This document shows, one piece after another, positions 8,589 through 17,914 of a stretch of 64,000 bases of DNA. Origin of the DNA: Mucilaginibacter psychrotolerans. Its GTDB lineage: Bacteria > Bacteroidota > Bacteroidia > Sphingobacteriales > Sphingobacteriaceae. Where the stretch lies: NCBI RefSeq assembly GCF_004519315.1, contig NZ_SOZE01000010.1:1-64000 (forward strand), given 5' to 3'. Every line of letters starts with the position of its first letter. The first letter of the stretch is position 1. Under the pieces are notes generated by a model, which was not told where the DNA came from, made no database searches, and saw nothing but the letters and a program-made list of their open reading frames with translations. Position numbers and translations under genes: made by a program.

Positions 8589-9039
8589 AATTATTATAGC
8601 GGACACGAGCTGTTTTATTTTATTGACCAAAATTGACCAATTAAACCTTCTGAAAAACCTTTACGGCACAGTTATCACGACAAATACAATAGCCACTGAA
8701 TTTGGGCAGCAATTACCTGATTGGGTCATCATCCAAAACCCTATAGATGAAAGGTATCAGCATTTGCTGGCGATGCAAATTGATAAAGGAGAAGCAAGCG
8801 CAATAACGCTGGCATTAGAAAATAACGATAGTACTGTTATCTTAGACGACTTAAAAGCCCGGAAGCTTGCAAAACAGTTAGAAATAGCGGTTACAGGCAC
8901 AATTGGCATTATTGTTAAAGCAAAGCGAGTTGGTTTAATTCCCTCAATCAAACCCTTGATAAGCAAAATAAAGCAAACTAATTTCCGCATAACCCCGATG
9001 CTGGAAAACCTTGCACTTGAAGAGGCCGGAGAATTGTAA
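8581..9039 (+). CDS. DUF3368 PIN-domain protein, probable toxin ribonuclease
   Basis: The protein has 152 residues. The start IIIADTSCFILLTKI places the first PIN aspartate at residue 8. Further acidic residues occur at ATEFG, DKGEASAITLAL and VILDDLKARKLA, the usual order of metal-binding acids in PIN domains. GTIGIIVKAKRVGLI is typical of DUF3368. PIN toxins cleave RNA, and the upstream UPF0175 partner overlaps by 8 bases. The pair is a likely type II toxin-antitoxin module; the RNA target is unknown. Confidence 0.87.
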   Translation: MPEIIIADTSCFILLTKIDQLNLLKNLYGTVITTNTIATEFGQQLPDWVIIQNPIDERYQHLLAMQIDKGEASAITLALENNDSTVILDDLKARKLAKQLEIAVTGTIGIIVKAKRVGLIPSIKPLISKIKQTNFRITPMLENLALEEAGEL

Positions 9040-9059
9040 CCTAACCTGTTTATATACCT

Positions 9060-10328
9060 ATGAAAAAATTATTTGCTCTGCTGGTAACTACACTTTTTAT
9101 CGGCCAAAACCTTTTTGCGCAAACAGCTTACACCCTTTTGAAACCCGATCGCGTTTTCGACGGGCAGGATATGCACGCCGGTTGGTGGGTGCTGGTAAAA
9201 GGTAACCGCATCGAGGCCATAGGCCTGCCTTCATCCATCACCATACCTGCCAATGCAAAAGTTATCGAACTAAAAGGCAGCACACTGATGCCCGGTATGA
9301 TTGAGGGCCACTCGCACCTCTTCCTGCATCCCTATAACGAAACCAGCTGGGATAACCAGGTACTTACCGAAAGCCGCCCCGAACGCACTGCACGTGCCAT
9401 AAACCATGCGAAGGCAACCTTATTGGCCGGTTTCACCACCGTGCGCGATTTGGGTACAGAAGGTGCCGGATACGATGATGTTGGCCTTAAAATGGCCATC
9501 AATAAAAGCATTGTACCCGGTCCGCGGATGTTGGTAGCCACCCGCGCCATTGTGGCTACGGGCAGCTACGGGCCCTACACCGGCGTGGCCGAGCTAAAAC
9601 TGATAAAAGGTGCCGAAGAAGCCGACGGTGCTGAAGGCCTTACTCGTGTAATACGCTCACAAATTGGCTACGGTGCCGATGTGATAAAACTGTATGCAGA
9701 TTATCGCTGGGGAACCCGGGGCACCAGCCAGCCCACCTTTACGCTGGATGAATTGAAAGCCGCCGTACAGGTAGCTGGCAGCAGCGGCAGGCAGGTGGTA
9801 GTACACTCGGGTACTACCGAGGGTATGCGCCGCGCCATAGAAGCCGGCGTAAATACCATTGAGCACGGCGACGGCGGTACGCCTGAGTTATTTAAGCTTA
9901 TGAAAGAAAAAGGTATTGCCCTTTGTCCTACCCTTAACGCAACTGAATCCATAGAACGCTACAGCGGCTGGCGCAAAGGCATAGACCCCGCACCGGCCAG
10001 CGTAAAACTGAAACACTACATATTTACCGAGGCCCTAAAAGCCGGCGTTACCATTTGCATGGGCGGCGACGTAGGCGTGTTTACGCACGGCAAAAATGCA
10101 GAGGAAATGCTGCTGATGGCCGAGTACGGTATGAAGCCCATGGACGTGCTGCGCTCTGCCACATCTGTAAACGCCCAAATTTTTGATTTGAAGGATCTGG
10201 GCAACATCAAAGTAAATTATTTAGCCGATATTGTGGCCGTAAACGGGGACCCTTCTACAAATATCAAAGCGGTAACACAAGTTACTTTGGTAATGAAAGA
10301 TGGGGTGATCTATCCGCTTAACAAATAA
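9060..10328 (+). CDS. Secreted metal-dependent amidohydrolase
   Basis: The protein has 422 residues with a signal peptide (about 1-21, ending LFAQ). It belongs to the amidohydrolase superfamily: the HxH metal pair is in EGHSHLFLH, a candidate bridging lysine in ADVIKLYADY, metal histidines in QVVVHSGTTEG and NTIEHGDGG, and the catalytic aspartate in CMGGDVGVFTHG. These are the elements of an imidazolonepropionase/prolidase-like amidohydrolase with a periplasmic location. It lies 27 bases upstream of an alpha-galactosidase on the same strand, so the two may be co-transcribed. The substrate (dipeptide, cyclic amide or similar) cannot be read from the sequence. Confidence 0.9.
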   Translation: MKKLFALLVTTLFIGQNLFAQTAYTLLKPDRVFDGQDMHAGWWVLVKGNRIEAIGLPSSITIPANAKVIELKGSTLMPGMIEGHSHLFLHPYNETSWDNQVLTESRPERTARAINHAKATLLAGFTTVRDLGTEGAGYDDVGLKMAINKSIVPGPRMLVATRAIVATGSYGPYTGVAELKLIKGAEEADGAEGLTRVIRSQIGYGADVIKLYADYRWGTRGTSQPTFTLDELKAAVQVAGSSGRQVVVHSGTTEGMRRAIEAGVNTIEHGDGGTPELFKLMKEKGIALCPTLNATESIERYSGWRKGIDPAPASVKLKHYIFTEALKAGVTICMGGDVGVFTHGKNAEEMLLMAEYGMKPMDVLRSATSVNAQIFDLKDLGNIKVNYLADIVAVNGDPSTNIKAVTQVTLVMKDGVIYPLNK

Positions 10329-10355
10329 ACAAAGCCAACCAATACAACCCATTAT

Positions 10356-12551
10356 ATGAATTTTGTACGCTCAACGTCCCTGCGCCCGGCACTGATTATT
10401 GTCGCATTGACATTTAATTGCTTGTTCGCTCTTGCACAATCTATCGTTATCCCCATCGAAACCAAAAACAACGCCATTGTACTGCGCGTGGGCGATGATA
10501 AACGGCTCAGCATGGTGTATTTTGGCGGCAAGCTCAATAATCCAACTGAATATGCTGCGGTACCTAAAACCACCAAACTGGATGGCTATGATAACGTGTA
10601 CAATTCGGCTTACACCACATCGGGCACGCATAACCTGCTGGAGCCCGCCATTGAGGTTACCCATGCCGATGGCAATAAATCGCTCGAGCTGCAGTACGTA
10701 AGCCATACGGTTACCAAAATAAGCGATGATGTATCGCTACTGAGCGTGCATCTGAAAGATTCGCTCTACAATTTCGAGGTGACGCTGAACTACCAAAGCT
10801 ACTATGCCGAAAACGTAACCGAGCAATGGAGCGTTATTACCCATCACGAAAAAAAGGATGTAGTGCTCAATAAATACGCCTCGGCCAACCTTTACATACA
10901 GGCCGATAGCTACTGGCTGAAGCATTACCATGGCGAGTGGGCACAGGAAATGCGCCCCGAGGAAGAGCAGCTTAACCATGGTATCAAAACGCTGGATAGC
11001 AAACTGGGCTCGCGCGCGGATATCTTTCAGCCGCCGGTATTTATGGTATCGCTTAACAAGCCCGCCGGCGAAGACGAGGGCCAGGTACTTTACGGCAACC
11101 TGGAGTGGAGCGGCAACTTCCGTATCGATCTGGAGGTTGACCCTACCAACAACCTGCGCATCATAGCCGGGGCCAATAACTACGCCGCCAATTATACGCT
11201 TAAGGCGGGTGTAGCCTTCGAAACACCAAAATTTTTGTACACCCTTAGCGATAAAGGCAAAGGCGATGCCAGCCGCAACCTGCAAAGCTGGGCACGCAAA
11301 TACAAGGTGCTTGATGGACAGGGACCGCGCTTAACACTGCTAAACAACTGGGAATCCACCTACTTCGATTTCAATAACGATAAGCTTTCGGCTTTGCTGA
11401 AAGACACCAAAGATTTGGGCGTTGATTTGTTCTTGCTGGATGATGGCTGGTTCGGTAACAAATACCCCCGCAACGGCGACCACGCCGGCCTTGGCGATTG
11501 GGAAGTAAACAAAGCCAAACTGCCCGATGGAATACCCTTTTTGGTTAAAGTGGCGAAAGAGAATGGCGTAAAATTTGGTATTTGGGTAGAGCCCGAAATG
11601 GTGAACCCCAAAAGCGAATTGTACGAAAAACACCCGGATTGGGTAGTAAAACAACCCAACCGCCCCGAGTTTTACATGCGCAATCAGTTGGTGTTGGACT
11701 TGAGCAACCCCGCCGTACAAAACTTTGTGTTCAGCGTGGTGGATAAGCTTTTTGTAGAGAACCCCGACCTAGCCTACATTAAATGGGATTGCAACGCGCT
11801 GATGTATAATGCGTACTCGCCCTACCAAAAAAACCAGGGCAATTTTTATTTCGATTATGTGCGCGGGCTGTACAGTGTGTTGGACAGGCTGCGGGCCAAG
11901 TACCCCAAAGTACCCATGATGCTGTGCAGCGGCGGCGGCGGCCGGGTTGACTACGGTGCGCTGAAATACTTCACCGAATTTTGGGCCAGCGACAATACCG
12001 AGCCTATCGAGCGCGTGTTTATCCAGTGGGAGTACTCGTACTTTTACCCCGCCCTAACCAGCAGCAACCACGTTACCGATTGGGGCAAGCAACCCATCAA
12101 ATTCCGTACGGATGTGGCCATGATGGGCAAGCTGGGTTTCGACATTGTAGTGAGCAAACTAAAACCCCAGGAACTGGCTTATGCACACGGTGCATTGGCA
12201 ACCTATAAAGAATTCAGCGAAGCCATTTGGCATGGCGACCAATACCGCCTGCAAAGCCCATGGGGCAACGATTTTGCTTCGATTATGTATGTAGATGCCG
12301 CAAAAAACAATGCCATCATGTTCAATTACCTGGTGAACAACCGCTACCAGGCAGGCAGCCACCTGCCCATCCGCATGAAAGGTTTGCAAGAAGATAAGCT
12401 GTACGAAGTAAGCGAAACCAACCTGATGCCGGGCCGCAGCGCGGGCATAGCCACCGCAACCTACTCGGGCAAGTACCTCATGACCGTAGGCCTAAACCCC
12501 GATGTACGCGATGGTAGAAATAGCGTGGTAATAGCGGTGAGGGGGAAATAG
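10356..12551 (+). CDS. Secreted GH36 alpha-galactosidase
   Basis: The protein has 731 residues with an N-terminal signal (about 1-27, ending LFALAQ). GH36 enzymes release terminal alpha-galactose from oligosaccharides. The N-terminal beta-sandwich (about 30-310) precedes the catalytic barrel. LDDGWFG, FGIWVEPEMVNPKSELYEKHP and the nucleophile motif YIKWDCN (Asp478) are present, and the acid/base lies in WASDNTEP (Asp546). The glycine-rich segment LCSGGGGRVDYG is also characteristic. A C-terminal beta domain closes the protein. The length matches the family. The amidohydrolase upstream is 27 bases away. It is likely exported to the periplasm to degrade galactose-containing plant polysaccharides. 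Confidence 0.93.
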   Translation: MNFVRSTSLRPALIIVALTFNCLFALAQSIVIPIETKNNAIVLRVGDDKRLSMVYFGGKLNNPTEYAAVPKTTKLDGYDNVYNSAYTTSGTHNLLEPAIEVTHADGNKSLELQYVSHTVTKISDDVSLLSVHLKDSLYNFEVTLNYQSYYAENVTEQWSVITHHEKKDVVLNKYASANLYIQADSYWLKHYHGEWAQEMRPEEEQLNHGIKTLDSKLGSRADIFQPPVFMVSLNKPAGEDEGQVLYGNLEWSGNFRIDLEVDPTNNLRIIAGANNYAANYTLKAGVAFETPKFLYTLSDKGKGDASRNLQSWARKYKVLDGQGPRLTLLNNWESTYFDFNNDKLSALLKDTKDLGVDLFLLDDGWFGNKYPRNGDHAGLGDWEVNKAKLPDGIPFLVKVAKENGVKFGIWVEPEMVNPKSELYEKHPDWVVKQPNRPEFYMRNQLVLDLSNPAVQNFVFSVVDKLFVENPDLAYIKWDCNALMYNAYSPYQKNQGNFYFDYVRGLYSVLDRLRAKYPKVPMMLCSGGGGRVDYGALKYFTEFWASDNTEPIERVFIQWEYSYFYPALTSSNHVTDWGKQPIKFRTDVAMMGKLGFDIVVSKLKPQELAYAHGALATYKEFSEAIWHGDQYRLQSPWGNDFASIMYVDAAKNNAIMFNYLVNNRYQAGSHLPIRMKGLQEDKLYEVSETNLMPGRSAGIATATYSGKYLMTVGLNPDVRDGRNSVVIAVRGK

Positions 12552-12614
12552 AAGTAAATTACGAAATTTTCATAACAGAAAACAAAATGTGTATCTTTAT
12601 GTAAAAATAGGTGT

Positions 12615-12794
12615 ATGAGAACGAATATTGATATTGACGACAACCTAATGGCTACGGCACAAAAAATCAGCAAGATAAAAACCAAAAAACTGATGGTCGA
12701 AAAAGCGCTGCAAGTATATATTGGCCTGGAAAATCAAAAGAAGATATTGGATTTCTGGGGCAAAGTGGAGATTGATGAAGAAGCCTACAAATGA
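12615..12794 (+). CDS. VapB-type antitoxin (DUF2191-like)
   Basis: This is a 59-residue protein that starts MRTNIDIDDNLMATAQ. The opening is the ribbon-helix-helix pattern of DUF2191/VapB antitoxins (RTNIxIDDxLM), followed by KTKKLMVEKALQVYI and a C-terminal acidic tail with WGKVEIDEEAY, which normally occupies the toxin's active site. The stop codon overlaps the start of the following PIN gene by four bases (ATGA). It is a clear type II antitoxin by family and layout. Confidence 0.88.
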   Translation: MRTNIDIDDNLMATAQKISKIKTKKLMVEKALQVYIGLENQKKILDFWGKVEIDEEAYK

Positions 12795-13186
12795 ATATCA
12801 TTTTAGTTGATACTTCGGTTTGGGTAAATGTATTTAAAGGTATTGAAACACAAGCAAGCCTGATACTAAAAAACAAATCGGATGATTTCGTTATAGCCAC
12901 CTGCCCTGTAATAGTGCAAGAAGTATTACAGGGAGTTGTTTCGGATCAACAGTATGGCAAACTGTCTAATTATTTTAAAGGGCTGAGACAGTTAAATGGC
13001 GATGCTTACCATCTGGCGAATGAAGCAGCTCAATTGTATCGTAAATTACGAAAAAATGGCGTTACCATAAGAAAACCGAATGATTGCCTTATTGCTGTTT
13101 ATGCATTAAGCCATAACGTCAAGTTACTTTACGACGATAGGGATTTCGACTTCGTTTCTAAATACACTGAGCTCAATAAGTTTTAA
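12791..13186 (+). CDS. vapC: VapC-type PIN ribonuclease toxin
   Basis: The protein has 131 residues and a full PIN domain. The first metal-binding aspartate is in LVDTSVWVNVFKG (Asp7); the glutamate is in CPVIVQEVLQG; further acids lie in RKPNDCLIAVYAL and LYDDRDFDF. This order and spacing is diagnostic of VapC toxins, which cut tRNA or rRNA. Its start overlaps the antitoxin stop by four bases. It is the second PIN-type toxin-antitoxin pair within 5 kb. Confidence 0.9.
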   Translation: MNIILVDTSVWVNVFKGIETQASLILKNKSDDFVIATCPVIVQEVLQGVVSDQQYGKLSNYFKGLRQLNGDAYHLANEAAQLYRKLRKNGVTIRKPNDCLIAVYALSHNVKLLYDDRDFDFVSKYTELNKF

Positions 13187-13256
13187 AAGGGCACTTCTAA
13201 TACCTAAATACTTATTCGCTTTCACCAGTAATGCGATAGCTTCCTTAGAAAGCATC

Positions 13257-13766
13257 ATGTCCCCTAAAACTTACACAGTAGAAAAAAAGGGCTTTGCGAT
13301 GATAGCGTTCATCGCAATCTTCGCCCTGCTCTTGCTTATTTACGGTCAACCGCCGTTTGCTGTCACTATAATAGCGGCAATCGTAGTTGCGATTTTCACA
13401 ACCGTGCAGTTGCGATGGGAATATACCTACAAGGTGGTTATAGACACCGATAATAAGCAGGTAACCGTAGTAACCAAAAGCCGCACGAATACGGTAATAG
13501 ATACCGTGCCATTCAATGAGGTATATTTCACTTATAAAAAACGGTTCGATTATTATGGTGGGGGCATGGGGCGCTTCGGCACGAAGCCAACAAGGGACAT
13601 CCTACAAATGGAGTGTAAGCGAAAAACCTTAGCGCTTTTAGTGCCCTGGCAGGACGGTTGGGATAACAGAATGATTATGAGCCTTGCTAAAGACCTCGCA
13701 GCAGCGGGCGTTAAACAAGTGGTGGATAAAGGCAACGATAATGAGATTGTAGTAATTCCTGCATAA
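13257..13766 (+). CDS. Two-helix membrane protein of unknown function
   Basis: The protein has 169 residues. After MSPKTYTVEKKG come two hydrophobic segments at about 14-31 and 35-51, separated by YGQPPF, so the protein forms a membrane hairpin. A soluble domain of about 115 residues follows, with strand-rich composition, including TYKVVIDTDNKQVTVVTK and a YFTYKKRFDYYGGGMGRFG segment; this recalls bacterial PH-like domains. The ATG at 13257 is the best start. It stands between the VapBC pair and pdxJ. I do not recognise the family. Confidence 0.65.
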   Translation: MSPKTYTVEKKGFAMIAFIAIFALLLLIYGQPPFAVTIIAAIVVAIFTTVQLRWEYTYKVVIDTDNKQVTVVTKSRTNTVIDTVPFNEVYFTYKKRFDYYGGGMGRFGTKPTRDILQMECKRKTLALLVPWQDGWDNRMIMSLAKDLAAAGVKQVVDKGNDNEIVVIPA

Positions 13767-13799
13767 ATATAAACCTTACCGCTATATTGCTATAACTAT

Positions 13800-13807
13800 T
13801 AACTTTG
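13800..13807 (+). promoter_or_regulatory. TAnnTTTG -7 box before pdxJ
   Basis: TAACTTTG ends four bases before the pdxJ ATG at 13812. The only TTG nearby (13787-13789) is too close for a -33 element, so the match is partial. Confidence 0.4.
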
Positions 13808-13811
13808 CCGT

Positions 13812-14528
13812 ATGGCACGCTTATCTGTAAACATCAATAAAATAGCTACGTTGCGTAATTCGCGCGGCGGCGACAACCCTAACCTGATACAGGTTGCAAA
13901 AGATTGCGAACGTTTTGGCGCGCAGGGTATAACGGTACACCCCCGCCCCGATGAGCGGCACATCCGTTACAATGATGTTTTTGAACTGAAGCAGGTGGTA
14001 AAAACCGAGTTCAACATTGAGGGCAACTGCGAGGAACAAAAATTCGTGAACCTGGTTCTGGCCAATAAGCCCGAGCAGGTTACCCTGGTGCCCGATATTT
14101 TGGGACAGCTCACCAGCAACCACGGCTGGGACACCATAGCCAACCAGCATTACCTGCAAAAGATCATCAAAGTATTCAAGGATGAAGGCATCCGCGTTTC
14201 GATATTCGTAGATCCTGTGGTAGAGATGGTGAAGGCTGCTGCAACCACCGGTACCGACCGTATAGAACTATACACCGAAGCTTACGCCACCCAATACCAT
14301 CAAAATAAAGAACAAGCCATTGCGCCATACGTAAAGGCTGCCGAAGTGGCCCATGAGCTTGGCCTGGGCATCAACGCCGGGCACGACCTTGATTTGAACA
14401 ACTTAAAATACTTCGCCCAAAACATCCCGGCGCTGGATGAGGTAAGCATAGGTCACGCCCTCATCACCGATGCGCTGTATTACGGGTTGGAGAACACTAT
14501 ACAAATGTACCTGCGCCAGTTAGTTTAG
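13812..14528 (+). CDS. pdxJ: Pyridoxine 5'-phosphate synthase PdxJ
   Basis: The protein has 238 residues. PdxJ condenses 1-deoxy-D-xylulose 5-phosphate with 3-amino-2-oxopropyl phosphate in the DXP-dependent vitamin B6 pathway. The family hallmarks are clear: [19 protein letters not shown] at the N-terminus, [17 protein letters not shown], the glycine/histidine segment [13 protein letters not shown], and [14 protein letters not shown] near the C-terminus. The length and full domain match the family. It seems monocistronic: the convergent CHU_C protein gene follows, and an 11-bp inverted repeat lies between them. A TAnnTTTG box stands four bases before the start codon. Confidence 0.96.
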   Translation: MARLSVNINKIATLRNSRGGDNPNLIQVAKDCERFGAQGITVHPRPDERHIRYNDVFELKQVVKTEFNIEGNCEEQKFVNLVLANKPEQVTLVPDILGQLTSNHGWDTIANQHYLQKIIKVFKDEGIRVSIFVDPVVEMVKAAATTGTDRIELYTEAYATQYHQNKEQAIAPYVKAAEVAHELGLGINAGHDLDLNNLKYFAQNIPALDEVSIGHALITDALYYGLENTIQMYLRQLV

Positions 14529-14533
14529 TGCTG

Positions 14534-14593
14534 AGTCTGAAGTCGAAAGCCTTGAGTCGATAGTCCGAGTTCGTTAACTCAGGACTTCAGACT
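14534..14593. terminator. Inverted repeat between convergent genes
   Basis: AGTCTGAAGTC at 14534-14544 is perfectly complementary to GACTTCAGACT at 14583-14593, with an internal GAGTC/GACT-type sub-repeat. The right arm reaches the stop codon of the minus-strand gene. It probably acts as a bidirectional transcript end, although no long T run follows, so factor-independent termination is uncertain. Confidence 0.45.
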
Positions 14594-17500
14594 TAACGCA
14601 CAATAGTAACATTACCCGATAGTACATCGCCCTTTTTCAATGTGATTATGTAGTAGTACACGCCCACGGGTAATGGCTTGCCATTGCTTGTGCCGTCGAA
14701 CGGTTTTGCATAACCTATCGCTTGGAAAACCGTGGTACCATAACGATTATAAATATTCACTGTGGCACCGGGATAAGTATCTAACCCCGGTATATTCCAG
14801 TAATCGTTAATACCATCGCCATTAGGGGTAAAGGTATTAGGGATGTTGCCCTTTAACGCACTTAAGAACACTTTAACTTCTGTACGGGCACTTTCGCAAT
14901 AACCATAGGTGAGGCTCACGTAATAGCTGCGGCTTTCGGCGACGTTGATATTGATATTGCCGCCAATGGTATCTTTTATCGGCTGCGCGCTTGTGGCCGT
15001 TTCGTATATACGGTAGATAGCCGTAGGGAAGGGGCTGTTAACCTTAAGAACCGCGGGACCGGTATTATAAACCTGTATATTGTTTACAGATGGCGTAGGA
15101 GGAGTTACGGCCTCATCAATAATGGTGTAAGGCAGTTCGGCAAGGTTGCAGCCGCCATCGGTAATACGCAGTTTATAACGGCCCTTTAAAACGTTGCTCA
15201 ATGCGGCCTGGGTTTTACCGGGCATGGGGCTGTCGTTGTTATCGGCGTCGAGCCATTGATAGGTGTAATTGCCGGTACCTCCGCTTAGGGTAATGCCCGA
15301 TACGCCCCCAATGCCCACGCCGCACTGTGTGTTGGTCACGGTACCAAAGCTGTTTACGTTAAATTCGGGGTAGGCCTCTATTACAAAGATTTCCGGGTAG
15401 GTAACCGGGCAAAAATTCTTGTTTGTTAATTGCAGCGTATATTTTCCGGCTTTTAAAAATTGTACTTCTTTGGTGTATCCCACGGGGGGCCCTTTTTCAT
15501 CCAGCCATAAGTATTGCGTGGGCTCTTCGTTGGCCTTATCGGTATTCAGCGTTATGGTACCTGTGTTAAACGCAGCGCAGGTTTTTGTTTGGGTATAAGT
15601 GATGCCCGAAAAAACCGTTGGCGGGAAGCCCGCTACCTCAAAATCGTAGCTTTTGCTGCACGTGGCGTTGCTGATAGTGAGCGTGTAAAACCCGGCCGGC
15701 ACGTTCGTCAGGTCAATTTGGGTGCTTTTTACGGTATTTGTGCCGGTAATGGTCCACTGGTAGGTGCTGGCGTTGGTTGTTTTCAAACCTCTAATAGAGC
15801 CATTGTTCTCGTTGCAGGTTGCCGAGAGGCCGCCCTGGCCGCTAAGGTCGAGGCCGGGCACATTAGCATTTTTTATTTCGAAGGGGCCAATGGTTTGCGA
15901 ACAGTTTTTGTCTGCAGTAAAAACCGTAAGGCTATAGCTACCCGCCTCAACGTTGATCAGATCCAGCGTGCCCGAGCGGACGTTTTGTTGCTGATCTCTC
16001 CATTCGGCCAAAAGCGAGGCACCTGCCGTAATGCCGGTGATGCTTCCACCATTATTACAGCTCACCGGGGTGTTTTGCATTGCCGATGTATTTATCTCTA
16101 CAGCGGTATCTTTTATCTCAAAAATGGGAGAGGTTGCAGCGCAATCACCTGCCGTTATAACCAGATAATATTTACCAGGTATAGCACCAACCAGTTCTTG
16201 TGTTGTGGCAACCACAATACCAGCTTCATTATACCACGCAAAAGTTGAGGCACCATTTGAGGATAGGCCTTTGATAGAACCGTCTTTGCCGTTACAAGCG
16301 GGCTGTATTTTTACATCTTCGGGCGCATAGGTAAAATGCAATGACGAAAATTCCGACGTTGAGCCGTTGATGGTGCTGGATGCAATAACAGCATAGTTTA
16401 AAATATTGCCGCTAAACTGCCAATTGCCGTTTGCATCAGATGTTAAAGACGCAAAGAGCTGTTGCGGCTCGCAATAGCTGCACTCTATGCTATAATAAAG
16501 GTCAACACGCGAATTTGCAGTAGCCGTACCTGCAATTGCCGTGGCAGACCGGTTCGAAATTACAGGCGCCCTCGGATCGGCGTTCCACAGTTTAATGGGC
16601 CGCAGGCCACCGTTGCATTTAAATATATTACCAACAACTTCAATGCCAGGCGATTCAACATTGAATATTACGCCAAAGTTATCTAAGACACTTAAGGGAT
16701 CCAGGAAAGACCCGGCAAATATGTTTTGATCCGCTAAAGTTGTGCCTCCAATTTTCCCACCTGCTGTAGTATACGAAGGGATTATTGCCATGCCGTTATG
16801 GGGGATGACTTTGGTACCCGTAATGTCTGTTCCGAATTTATTCCCCTTCACAAAGAAGAAACAATCCGGAAATAGGGTCAGCTCATCTAAACTCAAATTA
16901 TTGCTTATTTCGCAACTAAGCACGTTCCCGCTTACGGCAATCGCGCCTGCATGAACAGGTGCCCTTTTCAGCAATTCCTGAGTTCCTGAATAGTTTAGGC
17001 CGAATTTATTATTACTAACTAATACGGCACCCAAAGTTGCGAAATGCCCGTAATATTCAGATATTAACAAATTTCCGGTCATCACATTGCCCTCTTGTGG
17101 ATTAGCGCCTCCCACGGTCACGTTCCGGACCTCCAAAAGTTCAACTGCTGCGGCCTTAAGTTCACATACAGACATACCATCTGATGTTATGCCGATAAAA
17201 TTAGACTGGATGGTAATATCTTCAGATAAATCGGTTTGATTTGGAAACTCATTGTCGACAACAATATCATTTTCAAAATTGCTGATAATGCAACCTTTCC
17301 CTGGCGCACCTATCCGCAACCTTTTAACAGTGGTTGCATCTATACCCCGGGCGGAAGTGTATTGGCTGAAGAGCGAGGGGGCCCGGTCTAAAAACAATCC
17401 ATATATCTCAATATCGGTTTGGTTCTCCATACTTAAACAAGCATTAATGAGAACGGTGCTTTCGTACACCGATAGCAATAGCCGTACCTTTGCATCACTT

Positions 17501-17787
17501 ACACCAAAAGGAGCGCCTGACTGCGTGGCTCCATCAATTTGAATATTGGAGGTTACACTTGGCAGCATACTTAATATTTTTATCGTCCGCCCCGCCTCAC
17601 TCAAATCGGCAATGTTGAAATTGATAAAATCTTTTACCGCGCTCCCGTTCGCTGCGGCCAGCGTCAAAGCCTCGCGAAGGGTTCCCGGCCCGCTATCGGC
17701 ATTACTGGTCACGGTAAACACATCCGCGTGCGCTTTCAGGCAAAAAAAACAAAGGAGTAAAAAAATGAAAACCCGCCTGCCAAACAT
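14593..17787 (-). CDS. Large secreted beta-helix protein with gliding-motility C-terminal (CHU_C) domain
   Basis: I start this at the ATG at 17787, which gives 1064 residues; an ATG 30 bases upstream is in frame but places ten extra residues before the signal peptide. The signal MFGRRVFIFLLLCFFCLKAHA is strong. Residues about 20-400 form a repeat-rich region with NISG- and GTAT-like turns, typical of right-handed parallel beta-helix proteins. Several immunoglobulin-like or SprB-type repeats follow (about 430-960), with recurring GxYxLxVT and CxxxxG patterns. The last 90 residues, LKGNIPNTFTPNGDGINDYW through GNVTIVR, are the gliding-motility-associated C-terminal domain that directs export by the type IX secretion system. 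It is thus a surface or secreted adhesin-like or polysaccharide-binding protein. The plus-strand frame at 15514-16248 is a shadow of this gene. Confidence 0.85.
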   Translation of the reverse strand: MFGRRVFIFLLLCFFCLKAHADVFTVTSNADSGPGTLREALTLAAANGSAVKDFINFNIADLSEAGRTIKILSMLPSVTSNIQIDGATQSGAPFGVSDAKVRLLLSVYESTVLINACLSMENQTDIEIYGLFLDRAPSLFSQYTSARGIDATTVKRLRIGAPGKGCIISNFENDIVVDNEFPNQTDLSEDITIQSNFIGITSDGMSVCELKAAAVELLEVRNVTVGGANPQEGNVMTGNLLISEYYGHFATLGAVLVSNNKFGLNYSGTQELLKRAPVHAGAIAVSGNVLSCEISNNLSLDELTLFPDCFFFVKGNKFGTDITGTKVIPHNGMAIIPSYTTAGGKIGGTTLADQNIFAGSFLDPLSVLDNFGVIFNVESPGIEVVGNIFKCNGGLRPIKLWNADPRAPVISNRSATAIAGTATANSRVDLYYSIECSYCEPQQLFASLTSDANGNWQFSGNILNYAVIASSTINGSTSEFSSLHFTYAPEDVKIQPACNGKDGSIKGLSSNGASTFAWYNEAGIVVATTQELVGAIPGKYYLVITAGDCAATSPIFEIKDTAVEINTSAMQNTPVSCNNGGSITGITAGASLLAEWRDQQQNVRSGTLDLINVEAGSYSLTVFTADKNCSQTIGPFEIKNANVPGLDLSGQGGLSATCNENNGSIRGLKTTNASTYQWTITGTNTVKSTQIDLTNVPAGFYTLTISNATCSKSYDFEVAGFPPTVFSGITYTQTKTCAAFNTGTITLNTDKANEEPTQYLWLDEKGPPVGYTKEVQFLKAGKYTLQLTNKNFCPVTYPEIFVIEAYPEFNVNSFGTVTNTQCGVGIGGVSGITLSGGTGNYTYQWLDADNNDSPMPGKTQAALSNVLKGRYKLRITDGGCNLAELPYTIIDEAVTPPTPSVNNIQVYNTGPAVLKVNSPFPTAIYRIYETATSAQPIKDTIGGNININVAESRSYYVSLTYGYCESARTEVKVFLSALKGNIPNTFTPNGDGINDYWNIPGLDTYPGATVNIYNRYGTTVFQAIGYAKPFDGTSNGKPLPVGVYYYIITLKKGDVLSGNVTIVR

Positions 17788-17857
17788 ATGTGATTTAAGG
17801 AGAGAGCCAAAATACAAAATATGCTTGTAAAACCATTGTCACTAAAACATTAGCCAA

Positions 17858-17888
17858 TTGTTATTCAGTAGCTAAAAGCTTACCTTTG
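17858..17888 (+). promoter_or_regulatory. Bacteroidota-type promoter of gcvP
   Basis: TTG at 17858-17860, a 20-base spacer, then TACCTTTG at 17881-17888 match the -33/-7 consensus TTG-N19-21-TAnnTTTG. The start codon at 17915 lies 26 bases further on. This is the cleanest promoter match in the window. Confidence 0.6.
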
Positions 17889-17914
17889 CGCTAAATTTAA
17901 GGGACACCCATTTG

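Noticed and set aside
15514-16248. 244-codon open frame on the plus strand
   Set aside because: It lies wholly inside the CHU_C protein gene on the other strand, has an unlikely amino-acid composition and no recognisable motif; it is a shadow frame.
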